Source: JAVJRN01 sp040218415
GTDB lineage: Bacteria > Bacteroidota > Bacteroidia > Cytophagales > Cyclobacteriaceae
Direction of reading: 5' to 3'
Assembly (NCBI GenBank): GCA_040218415.1
Contig: JAVJRN010000029.1
Span: 62,001-126,000, forward strand
Length of the DNA: 64,000 nt
The notes under the pieces were generated by a model that saw only the letters and a list, made by a program, of their open reading frames with translations, was not told the origin of the DNA and made no database searches. Shown here in pieces: positions 52,250 to 61,554 of the stretch (the first letter of the stretch is position 1; each line of letters begins with the position of its first letter). A program made the position numbers and the translations under genes.

Positions 52250-52693
52250 TTGGATACTTTAAGTTACAAAACAGTATCTCTTAACGACGCAACAGCCGAC
52301 AAACAGTGGGTTGTCGTTGACGCCTCATCCAAAGTATTGGGTAGAGTAGCCAGCGATATTGCGAAAGTTATCAGAGGTAAAAACAAGCCTGGTTACACTC
52401 CACATGTAGATTGTGGAGATAATGTAATTGTGATCAACGCCGATAAGGTAAGGCTTACGGGTAAGAAATGGACGGAAAAAACGTATGTAAGACATACAGG
52501 TTTTCCGGGAGGTCAAAGATTTCAAACGCCTCTAGAGGCTAAAACGAAATCTTCTACTTTATTAGTGGAGCGCGCAGTAAAAGGTATGTTACCAAAAACC
52601 AAACTTGGCAACAAACTATTTAAAAATCTTTATGTGTACGAAGGTGCTGAGCATCCTCATGAAGCACAAAAACCCGTAGAAGCAAAATTTTAA
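52250..52693 (+). CDS. rplM: 50S ribosomal protein L13
   Basis: 147 residues beginning at a TTG codon (read MDTLSYKTVSLN, the standard Bacteroidota L13 N-terminus). VVDASSKVLGRVASDIAKVI, YVRHTGFPGG and MLPKTKLGNKLFKNLYVYEG are conserved. First gene of an operon with rpsI and rpsB. The weak TTG start may limit translation. Confidence 0.96.
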   Translation: MDTLSYKTVSLNDATADKQWVVVDASSKVLGRVASDIAKVIRGKNKPGYTPHVDCGDNVIVINADKVRLTGKKWTEKTYVRHTGFPGGQRFQTPLEAKTKSSTLLVERAVKGMLPKTKLGNKLFKNLYVYEGAEHPHEAQKPVEAKF

Positions 52694-52697
52694 TTAG

Positions 52698-53084
52698 ATG
52701 AGTATAATTAATACAATCGGAAGAAGAAAAACTGCGGTAGCTCGGATCTATTTCCAAGGAGGTAGCGGAAAAGTAACTATCAACGGAAAAGACATGAACA
52801 ACTATTTCCCTTCGGAAATACTTCAGTTGATAGTGAAGCAGCCTCTGGTAACCATAGATGCAGAAGGTGCTTATGATGTACTTGTCAACGTTGAAGGTGG
52901 TGGTCCAAAAGGTCAGGCAGAAGCGGTACGACTTGCTATTTCAAGAGCCTTAGTGCAACTTGATGAAGAAAATAAGCCCCCTTTGAAGAAAGAAGGCTTT
53001 TTGACAAGAGACCCACGTATGGTTGAGCGTAAAAAATACGGCCGAAGAAAAGCAAGAAGAAAATTCCAATTCAGTAAACGATAA
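52698..53084 (+). CDS. rpsI: 30S ribosomal protein S9
   Basis: 128 residues: NTIGRRKTAVARIYFQGGSG at the start and the basic C-terminal tail RRKARRKFQFSKR that reaches the P-site tRNA. It follows rplM by 4 bp. Confidence 0.97.
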   Translation: MSIINTIGRRKTAVARIYFQGGSGKVTINGKDMNNYFPSEILQLIVKQPLVTIDAEGAYDVLVNVEGGGPKGQAEAVRLAISRALVQLDEENKPPLKKEGFLTRDPRMVERKKYGRRKARRKFQFSKR

Positions 53085-53088
53085 GAAA

Positions 53089-53850
53089 ATGTCAAAAATA
53101 GAATATAAAGATCTACTAGATGCTGGTGTTCATTTTGGACATCTTACTAGAAAGTGGAATCCGCAAATGGCGCCTTACATCTTAATGGAGAAGAATGGCA
53201 TACATATCATTGATCTTAACAAAACAATCACGTGCTTGGAGGATGCGACTGCAGCTCTTCAAGGAGTAGTTAAGTCCGGAAGAAAAGTGATGTTTGTCGC
53301 GACTAAGAAGCAAGCAAAAGAGATTGTTGAGACAACTGCAAAAAAACTTAACATGCCTTTCGTAACAGAAAGATGGTTAGGGGGTATGTTGACAAACTTT
53401 GCCACGATCAGAAAGTCACTTAAGAAAATGGCTGGAATTGATAAGCTAATGAAAGATGAAGCTTATTTAAATTTGGCAAAGAGAGAGCGACTTATGATTA
53501 GCCGTGAAAAGGAAAAACTGGAGAGAGTACTCGGTGGAATCGCCGATCTCAACAGACTTCCAGCTGCGCTTTTTGTGATAGATATCAAACGAGAGCATAT
53601 CGCAATTTCGGAAGCTCAGAAATTGAACATTCCAGTGTTTGCTTTAGTAGACACGAACTCTGATCCTACAGTTGTTGATTATCCGATACCAGGAAATGAC
53701 GATGCTTGGAAATCAATCAACTTAATCACCTCTTATATCGAAAAAGCATTAGAAGAAGCTTTAATGGAGAGAAAGAAGGATAAAGATGATGCCAAAATGG
53801 CCGAAGAAGAAGAGGCTAAAAGAAAAGCAGATCAAAAGCAAGAAGCTTAA
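53089..53850 (+). CDS. rpsB: 30S ribosomal protein S2
   Basis: 253 residues from the ATG at 53089 (MSKIEYKDLLDAGVHFGHLT). The frame opens further upstream inside rpsI, but this is the family start. WNPQMAPYI, FVTERWLGGMLTNFATIRKS and PVFALVDTNSDP are conserved. The C-terminal 25 residues are Lys/Glu-rich and variable. Confidence 0.96.
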   Translation: MSKIEYKDLLDAGVHFGHLTRKWNPQMAPYILMEKNGIHIIDLNKTITCLEDATAALQGVVKSGRKVMFVATKKQAKEIVETTAKKLNMPFVTERWLGGMLTNFATIRKSLKKMAGIDKLMKDEAYLNLAKRERLMISREKEKLERVLGGIADLNRLPAALFVIDIKREHIAISEAQKLNIPVFALVDTNSDPTVVDYPIPGNDDAWKSINLITSYIEKALEEALMERKKDKDDAKMAEEEEAKRKADQKQEA

Positions 53851-53873
53851 TTTTCATAAATTTTTAAACTTTC

Positions 53874-53913
53874 AAAAATTGGACATTGAGATTTCTTGAT
53901 GTTCAATTTTTGT
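53874..53913 (+). terminator. Hairpin between rpsB and tsf (terminator or attenuator)
   Basis: AAAAATTGGACAT (53874-53886) and ATGTTCAATTTTT (53899-53911), 13 bp with one G-U pair and a 12-base loop, ending in a T-run. It could lower tsf expression relative to rpsB or separate two transcripts. Confidence 0.6.
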
Positions 53914-53948
53914 TAGTAATCAACTTAAAACATTAAATAAAAAAGATA

Positions 53949-54779
53949 ATGGCAATCACGGCGAAAGACGTAAACAAACTCAGACAAATGACCGGTGCAG
54001 GTATGATGGACTGTAAAAAGGCTTTAACAGAAGCTGAAGGTGATTTTGAGAAGGCTGTTGAACTATTAAGAAAAAAAGGTCAGAAAGTGTCCGCATCTAG
54101 AGCAGATAGAGAGACCTCTGAAGGTGTAATATTCACCAAAACTGTAAATGATGGCACAAAAGGTGTTTTAATATCATTTACTTGTGAGACTGATTTCGTA
54201 GCGAAGAACGAAGATTATATTGCTCTGGGTCAGTCAATCATAGATGCAGCCGCAGAACATAATCCAGCTGATATTGCCGCCTTGAAGGCGCTTAAAACGG
54301 GTGATTTAACTTTCGAAGAAAAAATCACTGAAGCTACCGGACGAATAGGTGAAAAATTAGAGATCAGCCATTATGAGATCTTAGAAGGAGATGCTGTGGT
54401 TGAATATGTTCATTCTAATAAAAAATTAGGTGTTCTTGTTGCGCTCAAAAATACCAATGGCGCTAATGTTGAAGAAGCTGGAAAAGATGTTGCCATGCAA
54501 ATTGCAGCAATGAATCCTGTAGCAGTAGACAAGTCAGGTGTTGATGCAGAGACTGTAGAGAAGGAAATTGAAATCGGGAAAGAGCAAGCAAGACAAGAAG
54601 GTAAACCAGAGCAGATCATAGAAAAAATTGCGCAAGGTAAGCTTCAAAAATTCTTTAAAGAGAACACGTTACTACCACAATCATTCGTGAAGGATAACTC
54701 ATTAACCATTGAGCAGTACCTCAATGGAGTGAGCAAAGGATTAACAGTATCTAATTTCAAAAGAGTTACCATCGGATAA
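53949..54779 (+). CDS. tsf: Elongation factor Ts
   Basis: 276 residues. N-terminal UBA-like domain (AITAKDVNKLRQMTGAGMMD...) and the EF-Tu-binding TCETDFVAKNEDY segment. Nucleotide exchange factor for EF-Tu. It ends at a strong terminator. Confidence 0.96.
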   Translation: MAITAKDVNKLRQMTGAGMMDCKKALTEAEGDFEKAVELLRKKGQKVSASRADRETSEGVIFTKTVNDGTKGVLISFTCETDFVAKNEDYIALGQSIIDAAAEHNPADIAALKALKTGDLTFEEKITEATGRIGEKLEISHYEILEGDAVVEYVHSNKKLGVLVALKNTNGANVEEAGKDVAMQIAAMNPVAVDKSGVDAETVEKEIEIGKEQARQEGKPEQIIEKIAQGKLQKFFKENTLLPQSFVKDNSLTIEQYLNGVSKGLTVSNFKRVTIG

Positions 54780-54800
54780 GTCGAGGTTCAATATAAATTT

Positions 54801-54838
54801 ATCAAAAAAGGGCTATCGCATGCGATAGCCCTTTTTTT
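54801..54838. terminator. Bidirectional terminator after tsf
   Basis: Perfect 34-bp palindrome, arms 54804-54820 and 54821-54837, with GGGCTATCGCA and its complement flanked by A and T runs. It serves tsf and the convergent gene. Confidence 0.9.
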
Positions 54839-55313
54839 AGTTTGATGAAGAAATGTAGTCTTGAGAAATACGATTGAGCTTTTCATCGAAAAGTATTACT
54901 TCACTACCATTACTTTTAGACTTCAGATCTACCAAATAGGTTAGTTCATTCGAGACAAAGTTAGTCTTCATTGTCACCTCCTTTATTTTAGGCTTGTCGT
55001 AATTGTCTTCGACATAATTAATTATTGAAATATGCGGTACGTTCACTGATTTTTGTTCAGAAAGTCGCTTCCCTTTTTCGTCATAAACTGCGATAATAGT
55101 AGCGCCTTCGAACTTAAAACTCACTTGATACCTATCAGTATTTGATGCGGAATACAATTTACTCCAGACTGCTTCGCTACTTTTTGGATATTGGTTATAA
55201 AACCATTTTTGGATACCAAAATCTATATCTTCTATTTGTTCTTCAGTCTGAGCAAATCCTGAGAAACCGATTACGACTGTAAAAACTATTAATGCTATAT
55301 TTTTAATATTCAT
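54837..55313 (-). CDS. Secreted PepSY-like (DUF2874-type) protein, paralogue 1
   Basis: 158 residues with a signal peptide (MNIKNIALIVFTVVIGFSGFAQ). Two alpha-beta repeats of the PepSY-like type follow: AVWSKLYSASNTDRYQVSFKF... and EVTMKTNFVSNELTYLVDLK. Function unknown, periplasmic. A paralogue of the same length lies just upstream. Confidence 0.7.
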   Translation of the reverse strand: MNIKNIALIVFTVVIGFSGFAQTEEQIEDIDFGIQKWFYNQYPKSSEAVWSKLYSASNTDRYQVSFKFEGATIIAVYDEKGKRLSEQKSVNVPHISIINYVEDNYDKPKIKEVTMKTNFVSNELTYLVDLKSKSNGSEVILFDEKLNRISQDYISSSN

Positions 55314-55484
55314 AGTATAATATTTTTATTTGATCAATATGCCTATGAATATCAGTATTGTTTTTGACATTCCCATAAAAATATCGACAGAAAGATGAAT
55401 TTATGAGATCAACACAAAATAAAGAAGTCACCGCTGTTTTGCGCGATGACTGTAGCGGTTTCTTGCGAAAGACTTTAGTAAATA

Positions 55485-55961
55485 TTAATTATTCACCCAA
55501 GCTGTAAAATTATCAATAGGTGCTAAAGATCGATCATACCATTCAGTAACAAGACCGGCACTTTTTGATTTTACTTGAACTTGATAAAATTCCATATCGT
55601 TTTCCAAGTCCCTAACAGCGCGGATCTCCACAATCTTATATTTACTAAACTTGCTGGCGAGATGTTGCTCTATCTGTTGAGGAGTAAAAGAATCAGTCAC
55701 TACCGACTCCATCAATAGTCGTCCGGATTTGTTGTACTTAGCTAGATGTGGTTTACCGAGATTGATAAATGATATATTAAACTCTGCACCGTCCTGATAC
55801 CATTTCCCATCTGAAGAATTCTCATAGTTGGAAAAATGTTTGGCAATCAAATTAGGGGGTACTTCATTCTCCGCTAATATATTTCCACTTACTTGAGCAG
55901 AAACTAAAGCATATGAAAAAACGACAATAACTAAAGTGAGTAAAAGGGTAAGTCGACTCAT
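55485..55961 (-). CDS. Secreted PepSY-like (DUF2874-type) protein, paralogue 2
   Basis: 158 residues with a signal peptide (MSRLTLLLTLVIVVFSYALVSAQ). Same arrangement as the neighbour at 54837: a GKWYQDGAEFNISFIN strand pair, a linking helix with TPQQIEQHLASKF, then EFYQVQVKSKSAGLVTEWYD. Weak sequence similarity but equal length and order suggest an old tandem duplication. Confidence 0.7.
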   Translation of the reverse strand: MSRLTLLLTLVIVVFSYALVSAQVSGNILAENEVPPNLIAKHFSNYENSSDGKWYQDGAEFNISFINLGKPHLAKYNKSGRLLMESVVTDSFTPQQIEQHLASKFSKYKIVEIRAVRDLENDMEFYQVQVKSKSAGLVTEWYDRSLAPIDNFTAWVNN

Positions 55962-56124
55962 GGCTAAATTGATTTTAGATTCGCATCAATTTGCCATAAT
56001 TAATGAAATTTTAAAATTTATCCCGAGTCAACAGGTATTATCACTGCGTAGATACAATATGCAAACGTTCTCATTGAGAATATCTCAAATTAAAAGAATA
56101 TTTAAAAATAAATGGTATTAAACC

Positions 56125-56168
56125 CAAGGGTAGAACCCTTGACCCTAGCTTCCGACGCAGAGCATCGG
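56125..56168. repeat. Compound hairpin element
   Basis: CAAGGGT-aga-ACCCTTG (56125-56141) followed by CCGACGC-aga-GCATCGG (56152-56168), both with the same aga loop. Downstream bases to about 56205 (CCTATTGGGCTATCGCC) continue GC-rich structure. Looks like an intergenic repeat element. No second copy in this window. Confidence 0.6.
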
Positions 56169-56218
56169 GGAATTAGACCTATTGGGCTATCGCCTTGCGA
56201 TTAAACAGGTGTGACTGC

Positions 56219-57178
56219 TTACTTATCAAAGACAGCCTCTCCGCTCTCATGATTTCTTATTTTGATTTCATCATTAACCTGAATTGCTGAATCGGCTGGT
56301 ATTTGAAAATCTTTCATTAAAGAATTTAAATCGGGCTGCCCTCCATCAATCCAGGCAGTGTACCAAAAATCCCCAACCATTTTAATAGCTGCTAGCATAC
56401 GCCTTTCTACCATACCCCCCAGTCGCTCATGATAAGCTTTTGAAAAATCATAAGAGTATACCTTGATCGTACTCGCTCCTCTCTCTTCAAAACTAAATTT
56501 TTTCGACTCATCAAACTTTTTTGTGACTTCCTTTTCAAAAATCAGGACAGAATCCAAAGCCGCATTTGCATTTATTACTGCCTCCCAGGCGGTTAGCTGC
56601 GTATTTTGAATGTATTCCGCTTTGCCTGAGAACAACTCATAGTTTTCGAAAAATAATTCGGGAAGCCTCGATTCCCAAAACCCATGAATCCCATATTGTC
56701 CCGTTAATTGACCATTGTAGTTTTCTGTAGTATGCAGTGGTACATTAGCATCAGCTATGTAATGCCCTAAATCCGCCGAAAATCGTAAAATTGCGCTGGC
56801 ATCTTTTTTCAGAAAAGCCAAAGAAAGTTGGTAAGCTACCCTATTGATGTGCCATGGTACTATTCCATAAGCATTCAGGGTGTCTTCAGTAAACTTACTT
56901 ACGGCATCCTTCCAGTATTTTGGCAAAATGTAAACCGCACTATCCCCATATACATCCAAATCAATATAATGCCTCGGCGCTTCCTCCTTTATTATATATC
57001 GTCTCATGTCAGGATTCACAGCCTTTTCCGTGATGTATGCTATATTCTCTTTGTAAAAAGGAAAAATCTCAGTGGGTAAGGTAAAAACAGCCAGTCGGTT
57101 GATTTTCTGATGGGCAAAAAAGCCCCAACCAAACTGGGTAAAGCCAAAAACGAGAATTAACGTAACTCTAAATTTCAT
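56219..57178 (-). CDS. S1/P1 nuclease / zinc-dependent phospholipase C-like secreted protein
   Basis: 319 residues with a signal peptide ending near GWG. Conserved zinc-ligand segments of this superfamily: FFAHQKINRLAVF at the mature N-terminus, HYIDLDVYGD, and DLGHYIADANVPLHTTENYN with HGFWESRLPE. Three-zinc enzymes of this fold cut phospholipids or nucleic acids. Which one applies here is open. Confidence 0.78.
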   Translation of the reverse strand: MKFRVTLILVFGFTQFGWGFFAHQKINRLAVFTLPTEIFPFYKENIAYITEKAVNPDMRRYIIKEEAPRHYIDLDVYGDSAVYILPKYWKDAVSKFTEDTLNAYGIVPWHINRVAYQLSLAFLKKDASAILRFSADLGHYIADANVPLHTTENYNGQLTGQYGIHGFWESRLPELFFENYELFSGKAEYIQNTQLTAWEAVINANAALDSVLIFEKEVTKKFDESKKFSFEERGASTIKVYSYDFSKAYHERLGGMVERRMLAAIKMVGDFWYTAWIDGGQPDLNSLMKDFQIPADSAIQVNDEIKIRNHESGEAVFDK

Positions 57179-57229
57179 ACCACTAACAAGGATAATTAAT
57201 AAAGATAAGTAAAGAAAAAATGTTAGCTG

Positions 57230-57260
57230 TTGTCAAAATAAAAGTAATACGCTACATTTG
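57230..57260 (+). promoter_or_regulatory. Promoter of rpsT
   Basis: TTG at 57230-57232, 20-bp spacer, TACATTTG at 57253-57260. Same geometry as the rplM promoter, 33 bp before the start codon. Confidence 0.65.
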
Positions 57261-57293
57261 CGTTCCGAATTTAGAAAGAAGTCAAATAAAGAT

Positions 57294-57548
57294 ATGGCAA
57301 ATCACAAGTCAGCATTAAAGAGAGTAAGGTCAAGTGAAACGAAACGACTTAGAAATAAGTATCAATTCAAAACCACTCGTACATTCATTAAAAGATTGAG
57401 AGAAACAGAGGATAAAGCTCAGGCTGAAACTCTGTTGAAAGAGGTTACCGCTATGGTAGATAAACTTTCAAAGAAAAATCTTATTCACAAGAATAAGGCT
57501 TCTAACTTGAAGTCAAAGCTGACGAAAAAAGTAAATTCTTTGGCTTAA
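57294..57548 (+). CDS. rpsT: 30S ribosomal protein S20
   Basis: 84 residues from the ATG at 57294 (MANHKSALKRVRSSETKRLR), a basic helical protein with the family ending HKNKASNLKSKLTKKVNSLA. Single gene with its own promoter and terminator. Confidence 0.95.
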   Translation: MANHKSALKRVRSSETKRLRNKYQFKTTRTFIKRLRETEDKAQAETLLKEVTAMVDKLSKKNLIHKNKASNLKSKLTKKVNSLA

Positions 57549-57570
57549 GTCTTAGGAAACAATAAAAAAT

Positions 57571-57605
57571 ATCAAAACCCTATTCTTAATAGAATAGGGT
57601 TTTTT
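57571..57605 (+). terminator. Terminator of rpsT
   Basis: AAAACCCTATTCT (57574-57586) and AGAATAGGGTTTT (57591-57603) around taat, then further T residues. Confidence 0.88.
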
Positions 57606-57630
57606 GTTTTTTATTTATCTTTCACAGGCA

Positions 57631-58329
57631 ATGGAAGATAACAATACATCATTCCCAATAAATAAATGGGCCGAGGAGGATCGCCCACGGGAGAAAATGC
57701 AGTTCAAAGGGCGAAGTTCCTTATCGGATGCTGAGCTAGTCGCTATCCTAATGGGCTCAGGCAATAGAAGTATGAGCGCGGTGGATTTAGCCAAACTAAT
57801 CCTAAGAGATAATGAAAATGATCTCAATGAATTATCCAGAAGATCTATTGATGACTTGAAAAAATATGACGGTATTGGAGAAGCTAAAGCAATATCTATC
57901 ATAAGCGCACTTGAGTTAGGAAGAAGGAGAAAGTTCACGGAGAAGGTTGTCAAGCCCAAAATAAGTTCGGCCAGTGATGTTTATGAATTATGTCAAGCAG
58001 ACTTGCTCGACTTACCTCACGAAGAATTCTGGATTGTCCTTTTAAAAAGAAATAACGAAGTAATCTGCCGAGAAAGAATAAGTATCGGTGGGTTTTCAGG
58101 CACTTTTGCCGACCCGAAAGTTATTTTCAAAAAGGCTTTAGAGAAAAATGCCAGCTATCTCATTCTAGTACACAACCATCCCTCAGGCAATAAAAAACCA
58201 AGTCAGGCGGATCTCAATTTAACTAAAAAGTTAAAGGAGGCAGGTAAAACACTTGATTTACCTGTACTAGATCATTTAATATTTACAGATAATGGCTATT
58301 TCAGCTTTGCCGATGAAGCCATTCTTTAA
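57631..58329 (+). CDS. radC: RadC-family JAMM domain protein
   Basis: 232 residues from the ATG at 57631; the frame opens within the rpsT terminator, so the later ATG is used. The UPF0758 N-terminal helical part has LSDAELVAILMGSG and a helix-hairpin-helix. The JAMM metal motif is VHNHPSGNKKPSQAD with an upstream Glu. Once linked to DNA repair, its true function is unsettled. Confidence 0.92.
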   Translation: MEDNNTSFPINKWAEEDRPREKMQFKGRSSLSDAELVAILMGSGNRSMSAVDLAKLILRDNENDLNELSRRSIDDLKKYDGIGEAKAISIISALELGRRRKFTEKVVKPKISSASDVYELCQADLLDLPHEEFWIVLLKRNNEVICRERISIGGFSGTFADPKVIFKKALEKNASYLILVHNHPSGNKKPSQADLNLTKKLKEAGKTLDLPVLDHLIFTDNGYFSFADEAIL

Positions 58330-58403
58330 ATAATTATTCATCAATCGCCCTGTCAATTACTTATTCGATTGCTAGTCCCTACATAATAATGCAAATTTGA
58401 CCT

Positions 58404-59009
58404 ATGAAAAAAATCGGATTTCTAGCAGCCATAGTTCTCGTTTTTTTAGCTTTCTATACTTTTTACAAAGGAGGCAATAGCGAATCTTACAAGCAACAAG
58501 TAGAAAATACCATTGATGAGCGAGTGAAATATCTCCGCACTTCAGAGAGTAGTCCGTTTAATAAAACCGATTTAGTATTTTCTAAGCCTAAATACTTTGA
58601 TGTAAACCCTGAATACAGGGTTAATGCCAAGTTGGATAGAATCACTACGCGAGAACGCGTGATAATTTCGAACAGCGATGGAACTCAGGCCTCTTACCAA
58701 AAATTCGCTTTTGCAAACTTTAGATTAAACAACAAGGATTGTCAACTCCTCATTCTAAAACCAACAGGTTTAGGAGCAATACAACAGTATTTTTTGGGTT
58801 TTGCAGATGATACAAGCGGAGAAACAACCTACGGAGGCGGCAGATATATCGATGTGGAGATAGGAAAATCTAATAAAATAGTTCTTGATTTTAACTTGGC
58901 TTATAATCCCTATTGTGCGTATGGGGAGGGATTTACCTGCCCACTTCCTCCGAAAGAAAACGTATTACCCTTAGCCATAGAAGCAGGAGAGAAAAAATTT
59001 GATCCCTAA
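58404..59009 (+). CDS. DUF1684 protein
   Basis: 201 residues with an N-terminal signal or anchor (MKKIGFLAAIVLVFLAFYTF). Family landmarks are ILKPTG, FADDTSGETTYGGGRYIDV and the C-terminal FNLAYNPYCAYGEGFTCPLP. Exported, possibly lipid-binding, function unknown. Confidence 0.85.
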   Translation: MKKIGFLAAIVLVFLAFYTFYKGGNSESYKQQVENTIDERVKYLRTSESSPFNKTDLVFSKPKYFDVNPEYRVNAKLDRITTRERVIISNSDGTQASYQKFAFANFRLNNKDCQLLILKPTGLGAIQQYFLGFADDTSGETTYGGGRYIDVEIGKSNKIVLDFNLAYNPYCAYGEGFTCPLPPKENVLPLAIEAGEKKFDP

Positions 59010-59085
59010 ATAGCAAATATCACCTCGACTTTCTCGACTATAAATATTTCAAGATATAATTAAGTAGCCTTCAAGTAGGCTTTAG

Positions 59086-59093
59086 TATTTTTG
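59086..59093 (+). promoter_or_regulatory. Possible -7 element of the pheT operon
   Basis: TATTTTTG fits TAnnTTTG, 55 bp before pheT. No TTG is seen at -33. Confidence 0.4.
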
Positions 59094-59148
59094 TCAATTA
59101 TAACTCGTTACTAAAACGGATCACCAAGTATAGCAGAATCAAACATTC

Positions 59149-61554
59149 ATGAATATATCATACAACTGGTTAAAAGATTTTATCAATATCTCTGAATCCT
59201 CAGAAGAAACTGGAAATATTTTAACCCAAACAGGACTGGAGGTTGAACATGTACAAAGAATAGAAAACATTAGAGGTGGTCTTGAAGGATTGGTTATTGG
59301 TGAAGTATTGAGTTGCGATGTTCATCCAAATGCTGATAAACTAAAAATCACTACGGTCGATATTGGTACGGATGATTTACAAAATATTGTCTGCGGAGCG
59401 CCGAATGTAGCTCAAGGTCAAAAAGTGATTGTGGCTCCAGTGAACACGACAATTTATCCTATCTCAGGTGAGCCTTTTACAATAAAAAAGGCCAAAATAA
59501 GAGGAGAAGAATCCAAAGGAATGATTTGCGCTGAAGATGAGATAGGCATTGGATCGTCTCACGATGGAATCATCATCCTTGAAACAGAAAAAGCCAATGG
59601 CACTCCAGCTAAAGAATTATTTGATACGGGTGAAGATTACATATTTGAAATTGGGCTCACGCCAAATCGAGGTGATGCCACCTCTCATATGGGTACGGCC
59701 AGGGATTTAAAAGCATTTTATAAGAGACCTATTACCCTTCCCGCATTGAAGGAATTCAAAATAGCGATTGATCGGCCTATCCAAGTAACTGTTGAGAATC
59801 ATGAAGCCTGCCCTAGATATTCTGGAGTTACCATTCGCGGATTAAAAATTGATTCTTCCCCTAAATGGTTACAGCAAAAGCTCAAAGCTATTGGGCTCAA
59901 CCCAATCAACAATGTCGTTGATATCACAAACTATGTCATGATGAGCCTCGGCCAACCGATGCATGCATTCGATGCAGCCAAAGTAGGCGATGAAATTATT
60001 GTGAAAACCTTACCCGAAGGCTCTGCTTTCAAAACGCTGGATGAAGTGGAAAGAAAGCTATCAGACAAAGATTTGATGATCTGCAACAAATCTGACGGAA
60101 TGTGCATTGCCGGCGTTTTTGGTGGAATAGATTCTGGAATTAAAATGGAAACTACTGACATCTTCTTAGAAAGTGCGTATTTCTCGGCTGATTGGGTGAG
60201 AAATACCGCCACAAGACACAGTTTATCGACAGATTCATCATTCAGATTTGAACGTGGTGGAGACCCTGAAATGACTGTTTTCGCTCTGCAATGGGCAGCA
60301 CAACTGATCACCGAAATAGCCGGTGGTACAATAGCTTCTGAGTTTATTGACCTATATCCTCATCCGATAAAAGCTGTCTCCGTTGAAACTAGCTACCAAA
60401 ATATTTGCAACCTTATTGGAGAAACTATCCCAAATTCTACCATAAAAGAAATTCTTGAATGGTTAGATATCTCCGTTGAAGAAGGTGAAGGAAATGATTT
60501 CAAAGCTACCATACCCTCTTACAGAAGTGAAGTGACCAGAGAAGCTGATCTTGTGGAAGAAGTGTTGAGAATTTATGGATTTAACAACATTCCGCTAGAT
60601 GACTTTTCGTCGGCAAGTTATCTCGCACAGTTCAATGAGAAAGAACCTCATAATTATCAGGAAAAGGTTACGACGTTTTTAGCTGGCTATGGCTTTAATG
60701 AAATTCAAACCAACTCCTTAACTAATCCTGCCTACTTTAAAGATATCCCGCTAGGCTCTGGATCACCCGTTGAAATTTTGAATAAGTCTAGTGAAGAATT
60801 AGGCGAGATGAAAACCTCACCAGTCTACACCGCTTTAGAGTCTGTGGTTTATAACATCAATCGAAAAAAGAAAAATCTAAGCTTCTTTGAGTTTTCTAAG
60901 TCCTATCAAGCAATCGTTGATAAGTTTAAAGAAAAGGAGATGCTTACCGTTTATCTCACAGGAGATACCAAGGAAGAATCTTGGAGACACCCTAGCAGCC
61001 CTGTGGAGTTTCATGACTTATCCAATGTGATCGATGTATTGTCCAATCATTTAAATATTGGTTTCCAAAAAACCTCTATCCAGGAAGATGATACCTTAGA
61101 ATATGGATTACGATTAGAAGTCAATAATAAAATTATCGGGAAAATAGGGAGATTAAAAACGAAGATTGAATCTTATTACGGAATTAAACAACCTGTGTTT
61201 TATGCCGAATTGACTTGGAAGGATTTGATTAAATTTTCTAAGACTGAACGAGCCTTTAAGTCTTTATCTAAATATCCAGAGGTTCGTCGAGATCTCTCTT
61301 TGGTAATTGATAAGTCCATGACTTTTGCCGAAATCGAAAGCATTGCCCAAAAGTCCGAGCGCAAATTATTGACACGCAGCAATGTATTTAGTGTGTACGA
61401 AGGAGATAAAATTGAAAAAGGTAAGAAATCTTACGCGATAAGTTTTTATCTTCAAGACGAAGAAAAGACTTTGACGGATAAAACCATCGATAAGACCATG
61501 AATCGTCTCATTGGCGCTTTTGAAAGAGAAGCCAACGCAATCATTAGAAAATAA
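59149..61554 (+). CDS. pheT: Phenylalanyl-tRNA synthetase beta subunit
   Basis: 801 residues. N-terminal EMAP/tRNA-binding domain (about 40-150; HPNADKLKITTVDIG and VCGAPNVAQGQKV), B3/B4 editing domain (about 210-370), B5, the inactive synthetase-like core and the C-terminal anticodon-binding domain (FKSLSKYPEVRRDLSLVIDK). The alpha subunit gene is not in the window. The stop is immediately followed by the next ATG. Confidence 0.96.
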   Translation: MNISYNWLKDFINISESSEETGNILTQTGLEVEHVQRIENIRGGLEGLVIGEVLSCDVHPNADKLKITTVDIGTDDLQNIVCGAPNVAQGQKVIVAPVNTTIYPISGEPFTIKKAKIRGEESKGMICAEDEIGIGSSHDGIIILETEKANGTPAKELFDTGEDYIFEIGLTPNRGDATSHMGTARDLKAFYKRPITLPALKEFKIAIDRPIQVTVENHEACPRYSGVTIRGLKIDSSPKWLQQKLKAIGLNPINNVVDITNYVMMSLGQPMHAFDAAKVGDEIIVKTLPEGSAFKTLDEVERKLSDKDLMICNKSDGMCIAGVFGGIDSGIKMETTDIFLESAYFSADWVRNTATRHSLSTDSSFRFERGGDPEMTVFALQWAAQLITEIAGGTIASEFIDLYPHPIKAVSVETSYQNICNLIGETIPNSTIKEILEWLDISVEEGEGNDFKATIPSYRSEVTREADLVEEVLRIYGFNNIPLDDFSSASYLAQFNEKEPHNYQEKVTTFLAGYGFNEIQTNSLTNPAYFKDIPLGSGSPVEILNKSSEELGEMKTSPVYTALESVVYNINRKKKNLSFFEFSKSYQAIVDKFKEKEMLTVYLTGDTKEESWRHPSSPVEFHDLSNVIDVLSNHLNIGFQKTSIQEDDTLEYGLRLEVNNKIIGKIGRLKTKIESYYGIKQPVFYAELTWKDLIKFSKTERAFKSLSKYPEVRRDLSLVIDKSMTFAEIESIAQKSERKLLTRSNVFSVYEGDKIEKGKKSYAISFYLQDEEKTLTDKTIDKTMNRLIGAFEREANAIIRK

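Noticed and set aside
56121..56218. tRNA gene
   Set aside because: Hairpins are present, but there is no cloverleaf, anticodon arm or T-loop sequence on either strand.
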